NCBI GenBank assembly: GCA_013407085.1
Contig: JACCGJ010018192.1
Location: forward strand, 94,045-158,044
Source of the DNA: Atriophallophorus winterbourni
Taxonomy: Eukaryota > Platyhelminthes > Trematoda > Plagiorchiida > Microphallidae
DNA: 64,000 nucleotides
Reading direction: 5' to 3'
Of this stretch, positions 23,216 to 34,739 are shown one piece after another. Position 1 is the stretch's first letter, and each line of letters begins with the position of its first letter. The notes below the pieces were generated by a model that saw nothing but the letters and a program-made list of their open reading frames with translations, did no database searches and was not told where the DNA came from. Both the position numbers and the translations under genes were made by a program.

Positions 23216-23429
23216 TTCATATATAAACCTACCACGAAGGTTTTTATGAAAGTGGTTCTTATTGATAAAAATTTGAGGCTTTATAACTGGATAGAATAAA
23301 CTGCTCAATCTTCACACGGTATTCAAAAACCGATCAAAATCACGTGTTATCGACCTAAATATTCGGGCGGAATTAAAAACAAATGAGAGTGTAAACCATG
23401 TTATGCTTGTAACGCTAATGTTGAATTGC

Positions 23430-23545
23430 CTTCTCACAAAAAACCACAATGCTCACATACCAAATCACAACGTGATTCCAGGACAAGCCCGCAAGCTGCT
23501 TATAATTTTTAAAAAATAATATGATGCGCACATGCGTTCACTTGT
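23430..23545 (-). repeat. HH-B repeat fragment without ribozyme
   Basis: Shares ACAAAAAACCACAATGCTCA and AAATCACAA-GTGAT with the 17 kb array. The copy ends before the hammerhead block. Confidence 0.45.
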
Positions 23546-23795
23546 TTAAGTGAAGGGGATGTTGAACACCACCAATAGATTTGAAGGGAGTGTGTAATAT
23601 ATCTATCTAAGGAACGTGAAGCTAGCTACTAGTTGAGGAACCACAGAGACCAAACCTGAGATATTAATGATGTTATCATGTTTTATTAGACAATTTAAGA
23701 GGCTTTCGATAACATGACCAAAAACCCCGCATCACAAATAAAATGAAATGAAAAATGTTTTTTGTAATAAATAATATGTGTTACAATTTCTACAG

Positions 23796-23863
23796 CAACG
23801 GAAGCATGCTTCGGTCATCGAGAAGATTTTGAATCCAACGCATCGTGGATTTCTTACAAAGAG
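23796..23863 (+). CDS. ACSL: ACSL exon a
   Basis: Preceded by TTCTACAG and followed by GTAGGC. After two leading bases it encodes TEACFGHREDFESNASWIS then YKE, matching the ACSL block 'ClG-R...y-W-sYke'. It ends in phase 0. The preceding exon, which should end in phase 1, was not identified. Confidence 0.8.
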
Positions 23864-24231
23864 GTAGGCTGAATAGAACCAATAAACCGTTCATGTTGAA
23901 TCGTAACTACATTGGTTAGCTTATAGCTGATAATGTGAACACACATTTTGTGTTTATATGTTTAAAATAGTTTTTTAATATTGACTACTCATTAGTAAAT
24001 TATCAACGGAATTATTCTTGTTGTTGGATTCGTTAACTCATTGACGATTACGAATAAACGTCGTCAGTGTGCAGTGATCTTATGCTACACAACATTTCAT
24101 CTGGCTAAACAATCCGATTAGGAAAAACCAATCTTATCGACGGCTTCCCACGCAATGAGCCATACTAGTCAGTTCGGGGGCCTTGACGAGACCAATGCAA
24201 GGAAATTTGAGTGCAATTGGTTAGAGTAGTT

Positions 24232-24277
24232 TTTGGGTAACGTTTCACTTCTGACACAGAAGCTTCGTCAGACCAAA
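24232..24277 (-). ncRNA. Hammerhead-type motif of Penelope-like element
   Basis: On the minus strand: stem I UUUGGU pairs with ACCCAAA (one bulge), core CUGACGA, stem II CUUCU/AGAAG within a longer arm, GAA, minimal stem III ACGU and cleavage-site U. N7 of the core is variable in hammerheads, so CUGACGA is acceptable. It lies about 300 bp downstream of the Penelope ORF on the same strand, where such elements are known to carry hammerheads. Confidence 0.68.
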
Positions 24278-24580
24278 GGTGATAATCAGGACAGAGAACA
24301 TGATGAAGTAGTAGTCAACCCACCACCATTTATTTGACCTTTCTGCTAAACAGCCTATTGTACGCCTACAATGTGTTACGTCTCGTGGGAATGACTAGGA
24401 TCAGTGGTCCATTTTCCTCTTAGTGTGTATCTACGTCAATCTGATACAAGTGAACACGGTCAAGTTCAGTTGACACAGCGGTCCACATACGTAAAAGTAC
24501 ATAACTAACGGGGCTAAGGGTATTTTTAAAGAAAAACAAAAATCTAATTAACTAGTAGGTATAAGGTGAATAAAAACTAT

Positions 24581-25700
24581 TTACTTTCGCAGCAGTGCCG
24601 AGCGCCAGATTGTGGAGATTTCAGCCCCATCCACCTTATTGACCGCCAGTCGACCTGCCTTGGCAATTTCGACCGCCTCCGCATGTAAGTGTTCGCTATA
24701 CGGTTTATTATCGCGTCTCAATATTGCCACATTTTCTAGATTCACGCTCCGCCAAGGCGGAATCACGAATAAGGGATTGATATTCCTTCGCATCCTGGGG
24801 ATGTCTCTGGACACGCTTTTGGTGTTCTTCGATTCTAGTGCGAATTTCCTAGGAAGGCTGCCATATGTGAACACCCAAACAGTCCTTACAGTTGATTCTG
24901 TAGATGCTGTTCGTAACGCTAGATAAAGGTGTCTTATGCTTGAGGTGCATCAGAACTGAACGGATAGTTTTCCCTTTCTTATAAGTTACGCGTATGGCCG
25001 CCTGGTTGAAGATTCTACGTATCTTTTCAGATGTACATTTTACATAATGTATACAAACTGTATCCCGCCAATTTTTCTCCGATTTTTTTGATGGGTATTT
25101 TACCTTCATCAATTCGCGTTTTACAAAACCTTTTGGATAACCGTGGCCTATGATCCTTTGGCTCGCTTCACGGTGCGCCTGTTTTCGTTCTCTTTCGTCG
25201 CTGCACAAGTTTTCTATCTTATGGAAAATGGACCAAGATATGGAATTGAAGACCTGTCTTAGATGAGGGGAAGTGTATCGTAGTACAGCATCTGTATCGA
25301 TTGGTTTTCGATAGATAAAAGTTTTTATTTTCCCGTCTACATTTTGTGATAAACAGTCCAAAAATGGAAGTGTGCCTGTGTATGATTCCACTTCCTTTGT
25401 GACAGTAATACATGGGTCTATTTCATTTAAGTATTTGAAGAAGGCCTCTAACTGATCTCGCTTGATAACAAATGTGACATCAACATAGCAACACCAAAAT
25501 TGTGGCTTTAGCCCTTCATTGTTAATGGATTTGTTCTCGAAATGCTCCATATACATGTTCGCAAGTACTGGAGATATCGGATTATAAATACACAATCGTT
25601 CTCAAACATATTCCAATCGATTGCTGACAAGATCAAGATTCCAGATTGAAAAACTGAAAGCAACATCTGCTGTTTTTCAGCTTGAGGATTACTCTTCACG
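24581..25700 (-). pseudogene. Penelope-like reverse transcriptase / GIY-YIG ORF, broken
   Basis: The longest piece (25595-24849) shows PISPVLANMYMEHFE, CYVDVTFVI, DQLEAFFKYLNEIDP, LPFLDC and FIYRKPTD-type motifs typical of Penelope RT. The catalytic Y-x-D-D reads YVDV, so one catalytic Asp is lost. A shift then leads to RINCKDCLGVHIW, the start of the GIY-YIG domain, a stop, IRTRIEEHQKRVQRH, another shift, and ENVAILRRDNKPYSEHLHAE. The C-terminus AVNKVDGAEISTIW ends at 24581. At least three reading-frame breaks make it inactive. Upstream, residues SIDWNMFENDC and related blocks continue to about 25700. Confidence 0.82.
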
Positions 25701-25739
25701 TCGTGACCATACATTGAGCTGTCTATGACACTTCTTCGA

Positions 25740-26185
25740 AACACGTTGTTTTTGTTGTTGGCCTCCTTCGGTCGATGTTGACCATGGATGTAGACCACGA
25801 AAGCATGGATGTTTATATTCTACAGCTTTTCGAATGACTGAACAGTCCGATTCGGGAGGAACAATCTCTACCGCAGCTCTGGCAACGATAGTCAGAACTC
25901 GTTTGAATTGCATCAATCACACGCCGGCGGCGTGATCTGCATTTAGCAGCCAAGAGCTGTATCTGCTTCTCCCCAGCTTGCAGACGACGCTTTATACAAT
26001 GCCTCCAAAGTGAGCGGTTAAAAGCAAGTTCTTCCCAACTCGCCGGGCCAATGCCAAGAGCTTTCTTATCTCTTTTTCAAACAACTTTGTACCGCAAGTG
26101 CGGTCTGCCCAATGTTCGACTTCCTAATTGCAACTTACCATAGAGTAGATCTTTAGGATTACGACCATTTTCCATTTCGATTCGA
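25740..26185 (-). mobile_element. RTE-clade retrotransposon 3' end
   Basis: Minus-strand translation gives DLLYGKLQLGSRTLGRPHLR, RSLWRHCIKRRLQ, and the C2H2-like finger CGRDCSSRIGLFSHSKSC, then HRPKEANN and the CAA-type tail. GxLxxGxRxxGRPxLR and the terminal finger are hallmarks of the RTE-type ORF2 end. Stops interrupt the frame. This is the best-preserved of five such 3' ends in the window. Confidence 0.75.
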
Positions 26186-27272
26186 TTTAATTAACTTCAT
26201 GCTCAAATAACATGCTCACCACATTGCTCAACGCTCTTGTGGGTCTTATCTCATATAAATTTCTAAAATAGGGACAATTTACATAAACCTCGGCAATCAG
26301 AACAAAGCCAACCTAGGTAGAATAATTAAACTTATCAATTTCCAATCACAATAATATTTGAAAATATTTAAAAGTAAATAATATCTGAGAATCTTTTTGA
26401 TAAACACGTTAATGTAAAATTTATGCCACCATTGAAAACGAAACAAAATTTATATGACCAGGGTTTTTAAAAGATTAGGAATTAAGACATTGAATCTAAC
26501 AATTATTCAAAGCGAATCAATGATTGACACAGTAAAAATGACTTCGACAGCATGATGACATAAATAAGCCTTTGGATTTCGATTTATTACACTACAATTA
26601 ACGCCTGAAAATACAAAAGTCCGTGCGCGGTTTATTTCAAATCGAGACGAGTGAATATTTACGAATGATGCGAACGCTGAAATTGAATACAGGTATTCCA
26701 GAAAGGTTTATCCTAACATTTTATAGTAGTGTTATTTGTATGTTGTTAAATTTCTTACAGTTGTTGGGTTAAATTGTTTTCAATCAATCCCATTACAAAT
26801 TAAAACCTAGTAGATAGCATTTTCAAAATCATAGTTCTGGCAAAATGAAAAGAGAATAAAACGAACCTGATCAATTACTTAGATCTCTATTTTTCAGCTT
26901 CATAAACTCTAATTTTCTGCGTACCGTATCTCGACGCAATACTTAAGTTAACCACATCGAGGTATCTCTTAGTTCATTATGATGATTTCAAAAACACCTG
27001 AAGGGTAACGTCAATTAAGTAACAGCGCAGTTAAAAAATAAGCATTCGTTGAAATCCGGCCCAGTTGAACAGTAAGACGGTTCAATCCAGTTAATAAAAG
27101 GCAAGCAGATCTCTCCAAGTCGTCTCAGGGAATCAGCATTTTATTCACAAATCTTAGTGCTTAACTTCATTTCATTCAAGTAATTTGAAAAATTACGATA
27201 AAATATCATATATATATAAAAGAAATAAAGGAAAAAATTGATAAGAATATTCTTCAAAACATTGAACAACAG
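26186..27272. other. ACSL intron, no features recognised
   Basis: AT-rich intron sequence before the next exon; nothing identifiable. Confidence 0.45.
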
Positions 27273-27377
27273 GCCTTGCAAAACGCCACACGAATCGGAA
27301 GCGCATTGGCACTACTTCATGGTGACCTCGGTTGTGAGAATAAAAATGTCGGTATTTGTTGTCGAAATTGTCCAGAG
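27273..27377 (+). CDS. ACSL: ACSL exon b
   Basis: Acceptor AACAACAG, donor GTATAT; 105 nt, phase 0 to 0. Encodes ATRIGSALALLHG and VGICCRNCPE, matching the ACSL block 'lGS-L...G...vGIy..NrpE'. Joins exon a (…SYKE|ALQN) and exon c (…NCPE|FVYV) without loss. Confidence 0.9.
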
Positions 27378-27669
27378 GTATATGAAAAATATTCTTTCAA
27401 TCCACAAGTATTCAACTAAAAAGAATGAGTAGTATGACTTGTGAATGACTGCTTGAATTTCTCATCAAACTCTGTTCGCGCTAGTGCATTTAACACCCGG
27501 TTTGTATTTCACGACACACAACCTGCACATGCAAACCAAACAATAACTAGCCAAATAAACACTCCATTGTTTCCACTTACCACGCATTTCAGAACATAGC
27601 ACACTCAAAACCAGTTCACTGATTTCCGAGAAAGATGAAAATAGTTTTAAACAAAAAACCTTCGAAATC

Positions 27670-27765
27670 ACTGTTTAATAATGGTCGTAGAGCAAACCAC
27701 GATGTTTAAATAGAGAATTACAGAGTGATTACTGGCCAAGCGCTGGAGGTGCTCACGGATAACGA
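27670..27765 (-). repeat. HH-B repeat fragment in ACSL intron
   Basis: Shares GAGCAAACCACGATGTTTAA, GAATTACAGAGTGATTACTG and GGCCAAGCGCT with the 17 kb and 53 kb HH-B units; the ribozyme part is absent. Confidence 0.5.
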
Positions 27766-28106
27766 AATTAATGTGTCGATCACATTAAGTTATACTCCCT
27801 GGATTAGGTCGACATAGAAATGGCACTTGGAAAACTTTAACTGTAGCCATTTCGCTTGGAAGTTTTGCAAATTATTAAAATAAACTACAAAATCTGCTAG
27901 ATAAAGTAATGATCAAAAAATGAATTGTGTGAATTTCAACGATTTGTTTTTCCGATTAATAAACACAATTGTTTGGATTTTATAAGCAAAATATAAATTT
28001 CACTTCTAGTTCACAATTCAAAAATAAAGTTTTATTTTCATTTCTGTTCTGAAAGACTTAGAAATTATTTTATTTCCGTTACCAAAGTTTTGGTGTCAAT
28101 TTTTAG

Positions 28107-28206
28107 TTTGTCTATGTTCATCTTGGATGCGCTTCGCATGGATTTACGATGGTTCCATTCTACAGTAATTTCGGAGCAGATACGATAGAACATATATTCG
28201 AAAAGA
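28107..28206 (+). CDS. ACSL: ACSL exon c
   Basis: Acceptor ATTTTTAG, donor GTAAGT; 100 nt, phase 0 to 1. Encodes GCASHGFTMVPFYSNFG then ADTIEHIFEK, matching 'GC.aysmv.VPlYdtlG.eai.yi...' of ACSL. Confidence 0.92.
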
Positions 28207-28604
28207 GTAAGTATAAAACTCTATTTCTCATCTAAATATAATGAACTTTTTGAAACAACACATCAACAATAAAGGATTACTCATTGAATAATCACAAAAA
28301 ACCCACGGTTTCACGAACAACCTTCAAATTTTTTTTCGTTTGGTCTTCGTCGTTCAAGATCGATCAAAGATGTGTATTTTCGAAAAACGGTGATTTCATA
28401 TTCTACAATGTTTAATATTACTAGTGATTGTGATTTCAAAGTAACCATTTCTCGAAAAATACAATCACAGCGATGGACAATATCCGGTAGTTTAACAAGT
28501 TTGGCCGAGTTTCCAAGTGCTTTCATTTCAACATCTAACACCAGCATGCATATTTCATTATCACGAAGTTGATCATTGAATGTTTATATCCGAAACAACC
28601 TGTT

Positions 28605-28945
28605 CAAAGACCTGACACGGATATCTGTTCCGTCGGATGACCACAACGGATTTTGCTGGCTCCTTCTGGACTGGTCGGGCAAACAAAGCTACCCAAATGT
28701 GCCAGTCTGGAGAACAGTTCATAAACGCTAAATTGCGATCGGTAACACGATGGACGGTAGTACAGGTCGTTAATGCTTGGGACTACAAAGGTGGTGGTCG
28801 GGGATTCGAATCCCACCCCGAGCGAAAGGATATGCACTGCTGATGAGCTCAAATAAGAGCCAAACTCGAGTCCAGTGCTTCCATTATGGACCGTCGTGAT
28901 CAACTTTGTGAATAGTTCGATGGGCTTGGCACGGATGAGTAGTCA
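28605..28945 (+). repeat. tRNA-derived SINE with hammerhead (SM-alpha-like), sense copy in ACSL intron
   Basis: Same organisation as the 13.64 kb copy. A tRNA-like head has GGTAGTACAGGTCGTTAA (A-box region, from 28756) and GGATTCGAATCC (B box, 28802-28813), then the hammerhead 20 bp downstream and a conserved 3' part ending near GATGAGTAGTCAC. Confidence 0.8.
28834..28878 (+). ncRNA. Hammerhead ribozyme (SINE type), core mutated
   Basis: Stem I GCACUG/CAGUGC is perfect and extends over an internal loop to GGA/UCC. Stem II GCUC/GAGC, CUGAUGA and stem III ACUCGAGU are intact, but GAAA reads CAAA, so the essential G12 is lost. Probably inactive. It lies on the sense strand of the ACSL pre-mRNA. 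Confidence 0.78.
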
Positions 28946-30084
28946 CAAATATAAACAATATATTCCCTAAAATATCCCTTAGAGCTAGTTATTCTTAAGC
29001 CGTATTGTCAAAACAAAAATCACGTAAACGAATGTGAATAAGCGGATTTTATCCAAGCGCAAGAGTGCAAGTTCACATAGTTTGCCGGGTGCACCCATCT
29101 TCCAATCATTTTTATGGTAAATGGACCCGGTTTCGCTGCCTGAATTAAAGCATTTATTAGTCATATACAGTGAAACATCACGTCTTATAACAATCGTCCA
29201 TGCTATAAATGTAGACATTTAATATGCACGAGATTGACATCGTAATTTTTTTTCGAGATTTTGAGATTCAATATTCAAAAATTTATGGTCACAAAAAGCA
29301 CATAGCTTCACAGTTACCATATCATAGTAAATATTCGTTCAAAAAATAGGTATAAAATAAACATGTAATGTCCAGTTGTATAGTTACCATGAGTCAATAC
29401 GCAGGTGCGGTTGAATCGTTATGCAACAAATAAGTATCCAAATTTCAAATAAACGTTTCGATGTGATCACGATGGCCTCAAACACGGAAGTTTAAATGAA
29501 ACGAGATAAGAATTACTCTGCAGATCCGCTTGTCAATCTCGCTGTCTGGTGAACGACTAAGTGCATCATTTGACGCAAGCGTGTTAATGAATTTTATTGA
29601 ATTTTCATCCACCTTAAACATTCCAAAAAGATACTTAAATTAAATTTAACTATCGCTGTCACAGTTATATGTATATAATAATCGGATTATTAAAACACAA
29701 CAAAAGAAATGATTCCCATGAAAAATATCATCGACCCATTCAGCTCTTCAATTTAAAAATTTATAATGATTGCTGGTGTGTGCAAACTTCCATTAAATTA
29801 TCACAAAATGCCATAAATGGTGGACTAAGCTTGGTATATTCTCAATTTTTCTCGGATCCCATTAATGAGCGTCAATGATACAATAATGGCATACATGCAC
29901 GTTTGCTAGATGCAAGATTTCAACAAGAAAATTCACTAACCTTTCCTAATTCTGATTGGTTTCGTCAAAAACTGAAATTCATGTGTGCTGTTTTAATTTT
30001 TTTCAGTTAAAAATGTTATTATACCTTAACATTATTGTATTATTTAAAGCGACTTTGGCAAATCGTCGGACATTCATTTTACAG

Positions 30085-30257
30085 CTCGACTCCACATTCT
30101 GTTTTGTGATACTACACACACAGCTGAACGTTATCTAAACAAATTCAGGCAACAAATCAAACATATAATTGTCATCAAAGCGTCAGGAGAAGAATTTGAA
30201 CGATTTTCCGCAGAAAACTCAGGAAATGTGAAAATAAATTCCTTTGCTGAATTGGAA
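30085..30257 (+). CDS. ACSL: ACSL exon d
   Basis: Acceptor TTTTACAG, donor GTATGT; 173 nt, phase 1 to 0. Encodes LHILFCDTTHTAERYLNKF, IKHIIVIKASGEEFE and VKINSFAELE, matching the ACSL stretch 'l..vfvd...ka..ll.......lk.iiv.d....e......v.i.sf.ele'. Joining the A at the end of exon c with CT here gives Thr. Confidence 0.9.
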
Positions 30258-30663
30258 GTATGTTGCAACTTATTTTACCATTTTGCTATAGTATGGCAAT
30301 CGCTAATTTCGATAAGAATGGATTTGAGAAGCTGTTTTAAGTTTCTATTTATATATACCAAGTCCATAATCAAAACGTTTAATCCATAATCAATATAATG
30401 ACGTCGGGTTCTAAAATATTGCACAATTATCGCTGTGAGAATTAAATGTGCTCTTGATTTTAATTAGTTCTAAATTTTTAACTGAAAAAATTTCGGAAAT
30501 GTTCTAATTCGATCACACGGTTAATTGTAGTAAAATGTGTATAAATATTGGATAAGGTTGGTACGACCAACATCTTGAATCATATGAGCTCATAATCATG
30601 TAAACGGGGTTTGAACCCATGATCATGAACAATAACGCTTATTGCATGCATTTCCATCACACA

Positions 30664-30705
30664 CCCCACGACTGGTTTCGTGCTGTTTGCACTCATTAGG
30701 TAGGG
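30664..30705 (-). ncRNA. Hammerhead motif HH-A, core mutated
   Basis: CCCUAC/GUGGGG stem I, GUGC/GCAC stem II, GAAA and stem III ACCAGU are present, but the core reads CUAAUGA (G5 lost). Confidence 0.65.
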
Positions 30706-30824
30706 ACAGTAGGATCAGGATCAAATGCGCTGAAAACAAACAACCTTATCCAACAGTAGTATACAAGAGCAACTTGTTTATCATTCTTCCACTGTTTCAA
30801 GCTTATGCGGATCCTGATCTTACC

Positions 30825-30866
30825 GTCACTACCTGATGAGTGCAAACAGCACCAAATCGGTGTGTG
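30825..30866 (+). ncRNA. Hammerhead motif HH-A, core mutated
   Basis: CUGAUGA and stem II are intact, but GAAA reads CAAA (G12 lost), and stem III and stem I are weakened. On the ACSL sense strand. Confidence 0.55.
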
Positions 30867-31164
30867 TGATTGAAATGCGTGCAAATAAGCTTTTTGTGTA
30901 TAATTATTTTTATTATAATTTAAGCCATTGTTAGATAAATGTTAAATTTAGAGTTGTATATTGAACCCATGCCGAGCGCTCAAGATGCAAGTGCTACCAA
31001 ATGAACATGCTAAGATTTTTAATCAAGCCTGCATTGTTTTGTTTTCATCAAATGAATTCCAGAAGTTCAAATCACGCCCTATTGGAGTTGCCTGTGATCC
31101 ACAGTACAGTTTTTAGAAAAGTAACATTTGAATAGAGCCTTTTAGATTTATGTACACAGTTCAG

Positions 31165-32262
31165 TCTTTGTGTAAGTAACACCTTCTTTCAAACGAATCT
31201 ACAGCATAAGGTCTCTTGGAAACATCCTCGCTCTAAGCACTGGCACCAGCTTGATCTTATTCTTGTTAGGCGCACTAATATAGGAAGCGTACTTCTCAAC
31301 AGATCATATCAAAGCGCAGACTGTGACACTGATCATTCACTGGTCTGTGCAAAACTGAAGCTTTCCCACACACGAGATTTCACCGCACCAAATTGTCTGG
31401 TTAGCCCAGGATTGACGTCACCCGCATGTGCGAACCTAATCTAGCTGCGCGATTTGCAGAAGCCCTCACAGCCGAGTTCAGCAAGACAAACCCACTTGAA
31501 TCGGCTTCAGAAAACTGGAATCGATAAAAAGCTGCATATGCCGAGTCGCACTTTCCACTTTCGGTCCGAAGAAAGCTCGAACGAGCGACTGGTTCGAAGC
31601 AAAAGCTTCTGAGATGACTGCTGTGTTGGATGAGAAAGGGTCAGCATTCTTGAGGTTCAAAGGTATGCCAACAGATGAAAACTTACGACTTTTAAGAGCA
31701 GCTAGAAATAAGGTCCAACAGACTGCGAAGCGATATGCAAATGACTACTGAACAGAAATTAGCCTTAGTGTCCAAAAAACTGCGGATACTGGAAATTTTC
31801 ACGGCATGTGTGATGGGATCAAGAGAGCCATTGGTCCAAACAAACTTAAGACGGCTCTCATTAAGTCTGCATCTGGGGACCCGATTGTCGACAGAACTCA
31901 GTAGATGGAAAGATGGGTAGAACACTTCTCCTCTCTCTACTCTAGTGACAGTACAGTTTTACCACATGTTTTTGAAAATGTCAAGCGGTTGCCGACTATT
32001 GAATATCTAGATAATCATCCTACTCTTGATGAGCTCAATAGAGCAATTGACCACTTAGCGAATGGGGAGGCCCCTGGTGACGACGAAATTCCACCTGAGC
32101 TCATCACATGCGGTAGAGCAGCATTATTACAACCGCTTCACCGTTTGCTTCTTCGAAGGCGTTCGACTACGTCAGCAGGACTGCTAAAGCTCGTTATTTC
32201 AATCCACTCAGGCATAAAGGGCTCAGTCCATTTTAACGGTTTCAGCTCAGACGCCTTTGAAA

Positions 32263-32265
<3 letters not shown>
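31165..32265 (+). pseudogene. RTE-clade retrotransposon fragment (endonuclease end to early RT)
   Basis: Translating with shifts gives NTFFQTNLQHKVSWKHPRSK then HWHQLDLILVRRTNIG and SADCDTDHSLVCAKLKLS, the last endonuclease blocks of RTE-type ORF2. Next come ERWVEHFSSLYSSDS, TLDELNRAIDHLANGEAPGD and DEIPPELI at the start of the RT, and finally IKGSVHFNGFSSDAFEI. Stops occur in the linker region. The copy is cut off at an (AT)n tract before the RT catalytic motif. It lies in the ACSL intron in sense orientation. Confidence 0.82.

Positions 32266-32308
<43 letters not shown>
32266..32308. repeat. (AT)n microsatellite
   Basis: About twenty AT units at the end of the RTE fragment. Confidence 0.95.
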
Positions 32309-32310
<2 letters not shown>

Positions 32311-32864
32311 AAGCGGTAGGGAGTGCAAGGCATTACGTCACGTCAATCGAACGCAAATAGTTTCAATAGTTTCAACGTTTATGACATTGTTTGCATTGTT
32401 TCAGGCCACTCGAGCCATCATTAACCACGTGAACTCTCCGTGTTTCGCATCTACTTGTGTTATTGCGTACCTGATAATCTCCGAGGTCGACTTATTCAAC
32501 GCCGATCGCAAACCCACGAATCCCCAAATGTGATATCTATTATAATGATTACCTTCACAAATAGGAAATCGCATGCTTTCTAATGTATCTTTTCTCCTAC
32601 GAATAAACGTTTTTAATCCAAAAGGCAATAACATTGTTGCATGTTTACTTTTCAGATCTATGGAACACAGCAACCGCAAACCGAACCGGTACTTATTTCA
32701 CATAGATTTCTGCTTCATGCCGTGGCATTATAGAATTACACAAATTAATTTCCGCTCGAAATTCGAACAATGTAAAACATACAGCGATATTGCGATTTAT
32801 TACCCATAGTTAAATCTATTCACAATTCAGGAATGATACCTTAATGTAATATTGTACTAGCAGA
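32309..32864. other. ACSL intron, unassigned
   Basis: An open frame on the minus strand (32679-32401) reads GFVGLRSALNKSTSEIIRY and ends ARVA. It may be part of a retroelement C-terminus but lacks a diagnostic motif. Confidence 0.3.
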
Positions 32865-33760
32865 TCAATTTTTATTGCTATCAGTTCCACAATCATCCCA
32901 TTTTTCCATTTTTTGCTTGTCCATAGCAATGTATGAGATTTTTACTTCGTCTATAAGTTCCAAATTTTTGAATGTATTATTATTGATATTAGTATAGAAT
33001 ATTATTATAGCATAGTCTAGTAGCGGCTGTATATACGTGTTCATCAATAAATGAAACATGCTTGGGGCTAAACGTTTATAACATGCCTAGCAGCCGAGAG
33101 GTGCGTTTGTAAACAGACATGTATAATTATTTCTGTACTAATTATTCGTTAGAGAGGAGGATATTGATAGGAGTCTAAACAGTCGCTGCCCAAAGGGTAG
33201 GTTATACAATCTGTTCACCATATCGGCTGCCTAATTATACATCCTATCGCCTGTCGCGAAATTGTATTTCAACAATAATGCCCAAGCTTGTGCTGCATAG
33301 CTCAAGAATGAGTTTATGTATGTATCGAGTATCTTCATCAATTCATGCCGTAAGGAAAGTCGAATCCACAGTCCGATTGATTACACTTCCCAGGTAAACA
33401 ACTGTAGGTTGCGCCAAGTGGTCTTCTTGCGGTTGCAAAGATCGCAATGATCTCTCTACATAAATGCTTGTCCTAGGGAAGTTCATATGTTTAGGCTATC
33501 CATGCGGCTGCGTGTAAGATTAGGATATAATGAATACATAAGAACTGTTTGGTGATTTCATACAAACATACCATATTCTATAATTTACTTCAAAGAGATT
33601 CTTCAGATCAACCTTGTAAATAATCTGACACAACGAATCTTGGTGTATAATTTGTATGAAACCAAATTTGCTTCGAGTTATTCCATAGTGATGCAACGAA
33701 TTTAAATATATCAACGCTGTCGAAGAATTTTCCGAAGGTCGAGTACAGCGATGATACATA
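32865..33760 (-). pseudogene. Non-LTR reverse transcriptase C-terminal remnants
   Basis: Minus-strand pieces read MKILDTYINSFLSYAAQAWA, LLLKYNFATGDRM, RLYNLPFGQRL (about 33350-33180) and NTYIQPLLDYAIIIFY (33040-32990). These resemble the 'l..yv.p.LeYa.q.W.p....di..le.vQr' region of non-LTR ORF2. Two similar blocks suggest two overlapping or nested old copies. Confidence 0.5.
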
Positions 33761-34549
33761 GTGCAGCAGGAGCGTGCATAAGTGTGGCTTGACTGAGCTT
33801 ATTCTAAGTCCAATAATTCTATCAATGTCCCGTGTATGAATCTGGTAGGCACTTTACTATAGATGGACAGCAAAATAAGCGCTCGTTATTTTCTCCAGTG
33901 AGGAGCATTTTATTTATGACAGCTCAAGAAGGGATCAATGCGTCTGGTCAGCAAACAACTGCTACTAATCGCTACAATTTCAGTGATTGAATGTAGAACA
34001 ATCTACGCTCATACGGATTTGAGTTGAAAGTCTCCGAAGATTCCGATACGGACCTACTGTTTTGTAAGTGCGGTAATGCGAAAATAGCCTCAAATTGTCC
34101 AGGTATAGTCAACAAGAGGGCGCTTAAATCGGTATCATTTTTTGATGTTGTAGTTGAACACCGGGATTTCTGTAAGAACTTTATTTAACAGTAGCTTTAC
34201 ATCACAACTTTGATTACGGATCGCAGTTATTCTATGAGTAAAACCCTCGACAGGCTGATTTTCAAAGCGAATTCGCTTGGAATTAATTCTCACTACCTGT
34301 AAAAGACAAGCTACTTATAAGTGTAACTTTTAGGTATACGATCGGGTTTGAGACGTGGCAGGGCCAAACACAAACACATATATTTTTTGAATGAATTATT
34401 AGGTTTTTACCAACATTAGTTATTTTCCACCACTCAACAGCACTATATTTTTGTGAAATATTTGTATACAATTTTGAGTATATTGTAAACGATCTAATTA
34501 ATTGTTTTATGCTGCCATGTTGAGATAATCCGCATCATACCATTTACAG

Positions 34550-34601
34550 AAATTGAATCCGGAGTGTCCAATGGTGATTTTCTTCACAAGCGGAACAACT
34601 G
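34550..34601 (+). CDS. ACSL: ACSL exon e (start of P-loop)
   Basis: Acceptor TTTACAG, donor GTATAT; 52 nt, phase 0 to 1. Encodes NPECPMVIFFTSGTTG, the first half of the AMP-binding P-loop (TSGTTG-x-PKG) that holds ATP phosphates. The glycine codon is split with exon f. Confidence 0.93.
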
Positions 34602-34739
34602 GTATATCGTTACTTTTCTGAATAAATTTCATTTAAAATTGCTTTTAAACATAGCATAATTAACCTCATTTTTTCATAGTAGATTATATTTTCATTTTTG
34701 TTGATATTAAATCCATTTGCACTTGCTAACATGCAAGTG

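Larger units (their letters stand above)
24230..25800 (-). mobile_element. Penelope-like retroelement remnant (RT + GIY-YIG)
   Basis: Inserted in the first detected ACSL intron, antisense to the gene. The order on the minus strand is an RT domain, a GIY-YIG-type endonuclease, a short C-terminal conserved tail and the hammerhead motif. The 5' part is missing. Schistosomes have such elements; the exact family is not assigned. An RTE fragment follows directly at 25.74 kb. Confidence 0.82.
30541..30900. repeat. HH-A repeats, two units in inverted orientation, in ACSL intron
   Basis: The first unit (30541-30735) is in minus orientation: palindrome near 30550, B-box-like GGGTTTGAACCC (30607-30618), then the hammerhead block (30664-30705). 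The second (30740-30900) is in plus orientation with its block near 30825-30866. Each copy has a disabling core change. Confidence 0.68.

Noticed and set aside
28311..28577. Minus-strand open frame (NEICMLVLDVEMKALG...) that resembles an ACSL middle exon in inverted orientation
   Set aside because: It lacks splice sites in the right phase, and the true sense-strand exon was found at 30085-30257, joining both neighbours in frame.
34008..34190. Plus-strand open frame SYGFELKVSEDSDTDLLF...
   Set aside because: No family motif, and the opposite strand is open too; could be a retroelement scrap but not supportable.
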